From positions 983,501-1,047,500 of the forward strand of contig CAUJNA010003805.1 in assembly GCA_963377175.1 (NCBI GenBank): a stretch of 64,000 nucleotides of DNA. Direction: 5' to 3'. Positions 50,458-59,893 of the stretch are shown here, piece after piece. Both the position numbers and the translations under genes were made by a program. Below the pieces are notes generated by a model. That model saw only the letters and a list, made by a program, of their open reading frames with translations. It was not told the DNA's origin and did not search any database. Source of the stretch: Effrenium voratum (lineage: Eukaryota; Sar; Dinophyceae; Suessiales; Symbiodiniaceae). Numbering within the stretch: the first letter of the stretch is position 1; the number at the start of each line of letters is the position of its first letter.

Positions 50458-53400
50458 CATGTGTGCCTTGCGGCAGCATAATGTGGTCGGAAAGCTCTTG
50501 GTAATCTGACACACGGAGCCTTTTACAGTTTCTCAAGCCTTCTGAGTTGCGATCACCCCTGTTGCTGACCAAATATTGTTTTTCAGTGTGTGTTTGTGAA
50601 TTGAAAGGCACTGACAAGAACAAGCAGATTACAGTATTACATGTTTCGGTCACAGTTTCTGAATCAGAGTACTCGCCACAACTGCGTTGCTCCGCTTACT
50701 TTGCAGCTGCCATGTTCTAGTTTCATGCGGTTCCTTGTTTCCTTGACTTGTGGTGCTGTTGCTAGTCTTCTCAGTCGGTTTCCTGGGATCGGAACCATGC
50801 GTTAATGCTCTTTGTGCTTGCGTTTGTTCCATTCATGCACCCAGTGAGAACAGTTTTGCAAGTGCCGCATGACTGCAGTTGTTTGCCATGGGGATTGTGA
50901 GCCTGTATTCATGTTTAGGGACAGACGAGATGTCTGACGAATATCTCCACATCAACTACGTCTGAGTCGGTTGTCGCAGGTTGTTGCACATGATCAAAGC
51001 CAAGGCTCGACCCAAGAAATCGATGGTTCGCTTCCATTCCTGTTGCTTGCCCTTTTGCCCAGAGCTCAAAAAGCTATGGGCAGATTGCAATGGGGCCAAA
51101 ACAACCTCACTCCTTCTTTCCGATGGGTGCATTCCACTTCCCTCAGACCCAACAGACCAATAGGCAGCCACCTCTACTGCTCTTGCAGGCTGGGCATGTT
51201 TGGCGCCACCATGTTCGCGGGGAACATGGCCAACATCTTCCTGTGGTCTATTCCAGGGTGGCGCGTCGTCTTCGTGGCTCTGCTCCAAACGTTTGGCAGG
51301 TCCTCCGGGATGAACCCTTTTCCGGGGCGGACAGCGGAAAATAAACAACGCTTCGTCATCGACCTTTATCTACTTCATCAGATGGCTGTGGGTGAAAATT
51401 AAGCCACCAGGAGACCGCAGGTTTTAGTCTTTGGTTCCATTTACCAGGGTTCCATTTTGGGCACCTATGTTTGACCCAGAGCCAGATGAGTAAAGCCCCA
51501 ACAAGTAAGATGGTTCTCTGGGCAGTCGAATCGAGAGACCTCTATGTAATATGTGACTCTAATATGTACTATACTTGCATGTGTGTGCGTATATGTTGTG
51601 TTGTGTTTGTTGATGTATGGCATGTAACCCTTTTGTATGTGTGATAAATACATGATATGAATACATATCATCTACATATGTTTTGCTTCATTCGTTTGCA
51701 TCATGGTTTTCAGTTCCGGCCCAGGTGCTTGCTGCCCTCTTCGCCTTCCTCGTCACAGGCAAACTGGGTTGAAGCCATCCTTTCATGGGGACGCTAATGG
51801 GACCTGCCAAAAGGAAGATGCCGCCTGACGGAAGGTCCCTTCAACGGCGCATGGTCTTTCAGGGGGCTTCTGGTTTCACAAGTCTAATGTTGGAGGACCT
51901 GGGAAACTCCGCGCAAGTACAAGGGATCCGAATCATTTATGCTGATGATGGCATCTTATTAATATACATCCTCGGGTTGTGGCCGGAACATGTTGTCGTG
52001 GTTGGTGTTTTTTGCTGAGACCATCTGTAGCAGGCAGGAACCAGCCCACCAAACAAGGGACTCCTCCTGATTCCCTTGTCTCTACATGTTCATCATTTGG
52101 CGGAGGGTCGGGGGTAGGGTCGTTGCCTCCTTGCTTCGCTGGTCAAAGGTTTCAGTGTTGGGTCCTGGGTGCTTCCCTGCCTCTCCAGGAATTGTGCTGA
52201 AGTACATGCTGGAGCCAGAGCGGCCTCCGCAGGAGGAGGGTGTTCCTAGGAATCGGTCCATTTCCCATGGCTTTTGGGTTTGCTTTTAGTGTCCCTTCAA
52301 ATTGGGTTTGTCTCGAAATAGGGGTACCCCACATGGGTGGGTGTTTTCCTTTTGGTTTCCCTTTAAACCGACCCGAGAAAGGGTACCAACTCAAACAAGA
52401 AGGACCATGCCAAAAGAAACGGTAGGAGGGACGACTTGTCCTGGACGAGTTGCGGGCGGTGCTGCGCTTCCTGAAGATCCCAACCTTCAGCGTGATGATC
52501 ATGCAAGGGGTCGCTCTCCGTGGGGGGGGGGGGGGGTCAATCTGGGTGTGGGTGTTTTTGTTGAGTACCCTTCAGGTTCCCTTCAATGGGTGGTTTGCTG
52601 GTGAGGAGGGTGTTCCCATTTACCCTCTACAAGAACCAAGGGTTCGGGAACCCTGGTACCCTTTACCTTTTACTCTAAAAGGGGGTCACAATCACCAAGT
52701 CCGAACATGGCATGTCCTGCCTCTTGATTTCTTTTGGTGTATGCGCGTCGGAAACGGTATGATTGTTTCTGTGATTTCTTGTCGGTCCATTGCTGCAATT
52801 GCCAGCAGGATACTTGATCTGCCCTTTTCGTTTTTCTCAGTTTTGTAAGCTTCCAAGAGTCAAGTCCCAAAAGACGAGTTGAGCTTATCTTGGAATCAGT
52901 TCGTTTCGAAAGGTCTTCGGCGGCATTCCCTGGACGGTCATGGGCAACAACCTGCTGTACTTTAAGCTCTCCGGCCTGCCGGACTGGCAGGCCGCCATCC
53001 TGACCTCCGAGTTTACGGCTCCTCGGATCGGACGACAAAAGACCCCGGGCCCCGGAGATGCATCTGCCGATTTGTTGATGAAGTGGGGGGTAAAACGAGC
53101 TCGTGGTAAAGGTCCTTTACTTGGGAGGGTTTGGGCTCGAACCTTCCCGCGGTGCCCTGTCATGGGCCCTGCGGATCGAGCCAGGAAATTCCAGGTCCAG
53201 GACACGTTGCACCAACGTTGCATCTTTGTCAACGGCCTGCAAGTCGTTGTGAACTGACTGCCATTTGCATTGAGTGTTGCTGCTGGCAATCAGTTCTTGT
53301 CCCTTTGGGCCCTCCCTCATATGACTTGGATGACTTTGGCAACTTTGTAGCAATCTATCCGATTGCCGAGCCGTTTGAATATGAGTCATGTGTGTGGTGC

Positions 53401-56400
53401 CTCCACGTCCGCAAACACTGCCACTGATGCATGGAAGGGGCGTGGCACAAGTTCCATCTTCTTTGCCGCAAAGACTGAAACGCAGCCGTTCAAACTTGCA
53501 ATGCTGATTTGTGGAGGATTCGCAGGATGGACCCACACCATTCGCTTTGTGCAAAAGCATTGAAGTAGTAGCAGCGATTGGCTACGATTTCCAAGCTGCA
53601 GTTGCTTGTGCCAGAGCCCCCTGTGCTTCCCTCAAGCCGAACGCGCCTCATTCATGGAGCTGCGCTGACAGCTGGAATTAAGCCCCCACTGGTCTGGCCT
53701 CAGGACTTGGCAGCAGCATACACCCTGGCATGCCCAGCGCACGTGGGAGCACTTGGACCTCGCCTGCGTTGAGAACTTCAAGGGCGCCCGTTCTAACGGC
53801 CCCATCCCAGCGATGCCTGTGATTTGCCGACATAGAGTGCTGCAGTCAGTATGCGGACCCCGCGAATACATGTGCAATCAATCCGCCTCCCCATCTTGTC
53901 GGTGTGGAGCCGATCATACCGGCTTGGTAGAAAGCAATGCATCCTATTTCATTGCCTAGTGAACCCAGGCGAACTTCCTAACATCCTGCCGCACTTTGAC
54001 TTTGGAGGTGTCTTCACGCAGCCAAACAATCTGCCCACGATGGTAACTCCATCCAGCTCCTTGCAAAAATTGACGTAACCGCCTTCCTTGACTTTCTCTC
54101 TTTGTGGAGCTGAAATCCCTTAGAGCTTCTGGCAAAGCCTGCCTGAATACCTGAGACCCCCGCTGACATCACTACTGCTTAGTTTGAGTTCTGTTGGACA
54201 AACCACTGCCGAGCAGTGAGTCAAAATTGTCCACACGCCGCTCTAATCTGTAGCTGACCGCTGGGTTTCTAGATTTGTGCTTGGACCTTTAACCCTGAGA
54301 CATGTGGTTCCACGAGCTGCGTCTGACACCCGGTGTAGCCAGGGCGAGCGCCTCACACGCTTTGCTTTACAAAGAGCTGCTGACGATATCGGATGCGCCG
54401 GGTAGATACAGCAAGCGTGCTTCTGCTGCATTTTCACCAGGCAAGAACCGGTCCGCCCTCGCAGCCGCGGGGGGCGGGCCGCCAAGAAGCGTCGATGTCC
54501 TGTACTTGGATATCCCTTAGTTCAATTTTGCAATAAGTCCAACAGCCCCCAACAAGTGGAAACGGTAGGCTTGATTTGGTGGTTCCGGTGATTAGGGGAG
54601 TCCGGAGGAGGCCAAAGTGAACATGAGTCAAGGAGCATGCTTCATGTCAACTCCAACCTTTCCGCATGACCGTGCATATGAGTGTGGTCCCCCTGACATG
54701 GTTAAAAACGTTGACTGGGCGAGGGACCGCAAATTTTATTGATGGACTTTGAGGTGTGAACATCAGTCGAGGGCATTTTCAGAGTCCAAAGAAGGGTCAA
54801 ACATGTGGAGAATAACGAGGATTCGGCGGTTCTGGCCGGAAGACCGAACGAAAAGCAACAATCGTTAGTGGGGAACCTGGGAACCTCTTGTAAGAAACAC
54901 CCCCCCCGTTTTGTTTTGGCTGCACAATTCACAAGAGGCTGTCTTTTTATAGGGCATGTTAACCATAGCTTGTTGAGTGCCAGTTCTCAGTGAGCAATTG
55001 CTGAAGCCTCCAATAAACAGACAGGGCGACAAGCCTGCAAGGATATTTGATGGTTTGTGCCTCTTCCCTATGAATGCCATCGCCCAGGCACAAGTTTTCC
55101 CCTCTGTGGGTCATGGGGTTTTTTGCTCCGCTGTTTCGGGCGTGGTGGGCGCCGGCCCAGGTCATGGGCACCTTCGGGGGTTTGCTTGGGGGTGTGGTGG
55201 CGGATTTCTTGGCGCGGCGCTGCGGGCTGCATGGCCGGCCCTTGAGCGCCCAGTTCACTGTGGCCGTTGGCATCCCACTGACCCACGGCACAAATGTGGC
55301 TCACTACCCCATTTGCTGAAATTGATTATACATATGTGTATATATATATATATATATGCATTTTCGGTTGTAAGGGGAATCGATTTCACTCTGGGGACTT
55401 AACAAATTGGGCTCTGAAGGGAAACCGCAAACCAACCATTTTGTGGGTAATTACTCTGTTTTGGCACATATACAAATGGATTGGTCAAACCGGGAAGGAC
55501 ATTCCACGGAAATATGGCAGATGGGAAATTGAACGAGAACACTTGGTCTGCAAATGAGCCAAATGAATTCCCGGGTGTTTTGGGTGTTTGGCGAATTTTC
55601 TCAAGAGCTAACTGTTGGTTTCATTTGTTCTGGGCTTGGATGGTTCATGGTCTTAATTGAAAATTGCTCCCAAAACTAGGGGCCTGCCACTTTATCTGTT
55701 GGCACACAGGCAAATCTTCGCCTCAAACAAGGAGCGAAAGGAATATAAGCGGGGTTCAGTACCTCCCAGCTGCGTCAATGAATGCTCGCCCAAACGAAGC
55801 TGGAAGTCAGTCTCTAGAAGTGAAATGGATGTTCGATTCCAACGAAACGTCTTGCAGGAGGCCCCACGATGCAGGGAACATACATCGCGTACGTGACACA
55901 AAGGGCAGGATACTTGGGGCAACCCCACGGGCAAGGTCAGTGTTGGGAAATATCTTAGGTTAAGCTGCCAACTGCCATGCACCCTGTGATGTTTGAAGGA
56001 ACACACAAACAAGTTTGAAAAAATGTTTCAGCGTTGAAGAAGCAGGGTCTGCCCGCCCCACCCGGGGCATCGTGCAAGCTGCCACAAGCCCTGGGCTTCA
56101 CAGACCCAGTTGGTTTTACAAAAGGGAAGAACACAAAGCAAGACGCCGCTATCTAAGCCGAGAAGGTGTTTTGGAGTCAGAGACAGCAATGGCATCGAGA
56201 AACACTGGCCATTCGGACTTGCCTCCTTTTAGCAACGCAAGCCAAGCGCGTGAGGATGTACCTGCAGTTCTATGGCATCCCCGCCGGAGAAGGCAGGAAG
56301 AACTTGTGAGAATACACGTCACCCCCGAAAGTGGGGAGAGGCGCAAAGGCGGTAAGCTGATCATTCGAAAACCACCCCAGCAAAGATGGAACTATTGTTG

Positions 56401-57390
56401 TACTGGCTCCTTCAGGTGGTCGCCCACCTATCCTGATTCTAGCTTTACAAAAAGGCGGCCATGCGACAGCGATATCTCGCAAGATTCCTGAGGCACGTGT
56501 GGCAAGGTTGCTTCCCTAAAGCCTTACTTGTAGGACAGCTCATGAACCCTTTAGAAAAGATAGGATGAAATGGGGCCTTTTTTTCTCATTTGTTGCTGCG
56601 TTTGGCTGAAGCTGAATCCAAGTGATCCAGTAGAGACAGAACCCGCATGAAGGTGTTGAGAACAGTAGGCTTGCCACCTGGCCTGTGCCTTTCGGTGTGC
56701 GACAAGACCACGGATGGATGCGTGTAGATGCCAGCAGGTCTTCTGTTTGCTGAGGGTTGCGATATTGCGTTGCAGAAGTGTGGAGAGCTGAGATTGCCGC
56801 GATTTCAATTCCTAGGTGTTTAGCAAAGGGTTGCTCTGAGAGGTGCAAGGTAGACTTTGCCAGGGCAGAAGCGGTAATGAACCCTTTCCATCTATCATCA
56901 ACCATGTGCCTGCTCGGGAAGCATTATGTCATGCATCATAGCTTTCTTCATCAGTCGCTTGAAGGTTTACCTTTTGACAACTCTAGGGTGAGATTGGGGC
57001 AAAAGAAGGCTACACTCGGGTTAAATTACCCAAAGTGTGAAAGTCTGGATGCGGCTTTTGAAGGCTCCTTCCTGGCCTACGCCACCGTCGTTGCGTGCTT
57101 CGGTCTCTTTGCCACCTGGGCGGGTTCCGGAACAAACCTGCGCCGCGGCTACCAAATTGAGCCTCAAATGCCTGAAATTACTGGGCGGTCTTTAAGACCA
57201 GTTCAGACCCTGTTGCCTGGTAGAAGGAGGCTCGTGATTCGCAGCATTTGTTTATTTGGGCCATGCGAGTGATAGTGGGGGCATCAAGCCTGAAAGAATG
57301 TGGGGCACAACCTGCCCCACCGTATGCTTGAATCCATTCCAGAAGTGCGCGGACATGAGGGTACCTGGTTTTGAGTTCTTAGGAGGAGGG

Positions 57391-57439
<49 letters not shown>

Positions 57440-59795
57440 GGAACTGAGGAGATATAACTTCAGATGGTTTTCCTAAACGCTGCTTTAAACGTCAGGTTCA
57501 CCGCAGAATTCATGCGCTTAGTACCGAACCCCGACTGCAGATTTCGGCAGGTTGATGTTTGGCCGCTGGCGTGGTTAAGGAATACACCAAATGGCCAGCC
57601 ACGATCGAGAGCTGGCCAGCTAGTCCAGCAAGCGATTCGGCTAGCCAACGGGCCGTCATCAAGCAATGCAACAAGATGGCTTTCTGCCAGGTAGCAGAAC
57701 AGTTTGAGTGCGACTTGATCAGTCAGTTGGCTTTGCGCAGGGCTACTTGTGCAGATTGGTGAATCAATCAGCAGTCTGATAAGGTAGCTCGCCAGTGACT
57801 AGGTATATAGTGGCTGCCTATCTGATGAGTTAGCCAGCAAGCCAGTCAATTAGTTAATTCTCCTGGCTGACTAAATGATAAATGGCTATTAGAAGTCGCG
57901 CATGCTAAATTACGCCGTGGTAGCCAGTGAGGTAAGCAGCCAGGTAGCTAACTCTGTCAAGGAGTGCATAGCTATCATGATTCGCTCGCTGGCCACGCTA
58001 TCAACTGCTCAGGCAGCTAGTTGGCCAAGTGGATGAATGGTTGGTTGCTTGGTTGGACGGGGGTTGGGCGAATCCCCTCTCGGTAGCTCGAACCGCGCCT
58101 ACAGCGCCTCGCCTAGGCCCATCTTGTCGGACATTGTGCCAGCCCGGGACCGCAGCAAGGTGATGGCCTGGGAGGCAGGGACAGTTACCCCAAGCAAGGA
58201 ACAGCAGCTTTGACGCATGGGGGGAGGTTTTCCACAGGGAGGTTCTCAGATCTGATCATGTGTTTGTGTTTTTTGGGGAGGTCCCGTGAATTGCCCGACA
58301 AACGCCATTGGCCACGCTTCCAGCACAGTGGGTGCGGTTGGAGAAATTGAATGAACACCTATTGGGTGGGGCTTCTCTTTTTTAAAGACCAAACATGTGT
58401 GTGCGTGTGTCTCACAGAACAGAGGTCGATACAAACGGCTTGCTTTGGTCTTCTTTGCACACCCGCCAGAGAGGCGTTCCCAATTTCCGAGAAGCATCCA
58501 CAGCTCCCTTGCGGTGAATGTTCACCATTCCGTTTCGGCTTCCTTTGCGTGTGATGTTTGTGTCATACTGTGGATGGACGAAATCCTGCACCACTTGGAG
58601 ACCATGGGAAACCGTTGTTTGTTGGCATTTACAGGGGAATCATCCTCTCAGGGTTTCTTAGGTGGTGCGAATTGGGTTTTGTCCATCCACAGTAGGGCAG
58701 GAGGGGGCCTTGTAAGCGCCGAAGAACTTCTGGAAGCCTCCGGAGAGAAGCCCAAGGAACCCAACGTGAGCTTACACCGATGGAGATCACCTGTCCAACC
58801 TCATGGCTACGGTTTCTTTTTATGGGACCCCAAGAATGGGTGACTTTCCTGTTGGTTTCCCTTTAAAACCACAAAACAGGGGTACCCTCAAAAACGACAC
58901 ACTGTCATAGAATAATATTTTCTGGTTCCCTGCACGCATGCCTGGAGAGATTCGTGCTCGGGGTGAGGATCATGCAGGGATCCATAGGTCAACTTGCAAG
59001 CTCGAGCAAGTATAGATGCCATATTGGCGTCCAGTTTGCTCAGGCACTCAGTGACATGGGAGAAAGGTGGTTTGTTAGACCCTTGCGATTGACTTGTTAT
59101 CATTATCTGGCAAGCAGCCAGGCAGCCAGGCAGGTAGCCAGGCAGCATACATTTACCCCCAAACATGCAATCATGTGTTGCACTTCTCCATGACGAGTGA
59201 CTCTTCAAATTCCAAGATTTAGCCTCATCAACCCATGTTAGAAGCGATCTGTTGCAGGACTCCCTTTCAAGTGTTCCATGTGAGTTTCCAGGAAGTAAGT
59301 TTCGCGCATGGAGCAAGCGCCGAAGCCGGCGCCAATCATCGGAATCGCTAGGGTGCGCTGGAGAGCTCCCTGGCAACTGCCATCGGACCATTGTTTGTGT
59401 CCATCCTGGCAGACCGAATCTTTGGCTACAAGTTCGGAGAGGACGGGCTTAGCAATTCAGAAATGAAAAAGAAACGCCGTGCTCGTGGCATGGCAGTTGT
59501 CAAGTCGGTACAGTGGCGATCGGAATCGATTGTGTGTTTGTGGGTGTGGGTGGTTCTTTGTCTATACCATGTGGTTCTTGTTGGATGTTTGTTGTTTTGC
59601 TTGCGTGCTTGTTGTTTCTTGTATGTCTTGTATTTCTTGCTTGGTTGGTTGGTTGGTTGGTTGGTTCGTTGGTTGGTTGGTTGGTTAGTTGGTTGGTTGG
59701 TTGGTTGGTTGTTGGTTGTTTGGTTATTTGGTTGATGTATTTGTTCTTTGTTGTTTGTTATGTTTTGCTTGTGTGCTTTCTTGCTTGCTTGCTTG

Positions 59796-59893
<98 letters not shown>

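Noticed and set aside
49567..50481. 304-codon ORF ending in a long Asp run
   Set aside because: It only contains the real transporter exon 5. The rest is intron 4 sequence and a (GAT)n microsatellite.
51938..51976. YADD motif (IRIIYADDGILLIYI) suggesting reverse transcriptase
   Set aside because: No other reverse-transcriptase motif is seen in frame around it and the ORF is only 77 codons, inside an inferred intron of the transporter. Probably chance or a very old fragment.
55830..55850. GTTCGATTCC resembling a tRNA T-arm
   Set aside because: No matching acceptor stem, D-arm or anticodon arm upstream. No tRNA was found elsewhere in the window.
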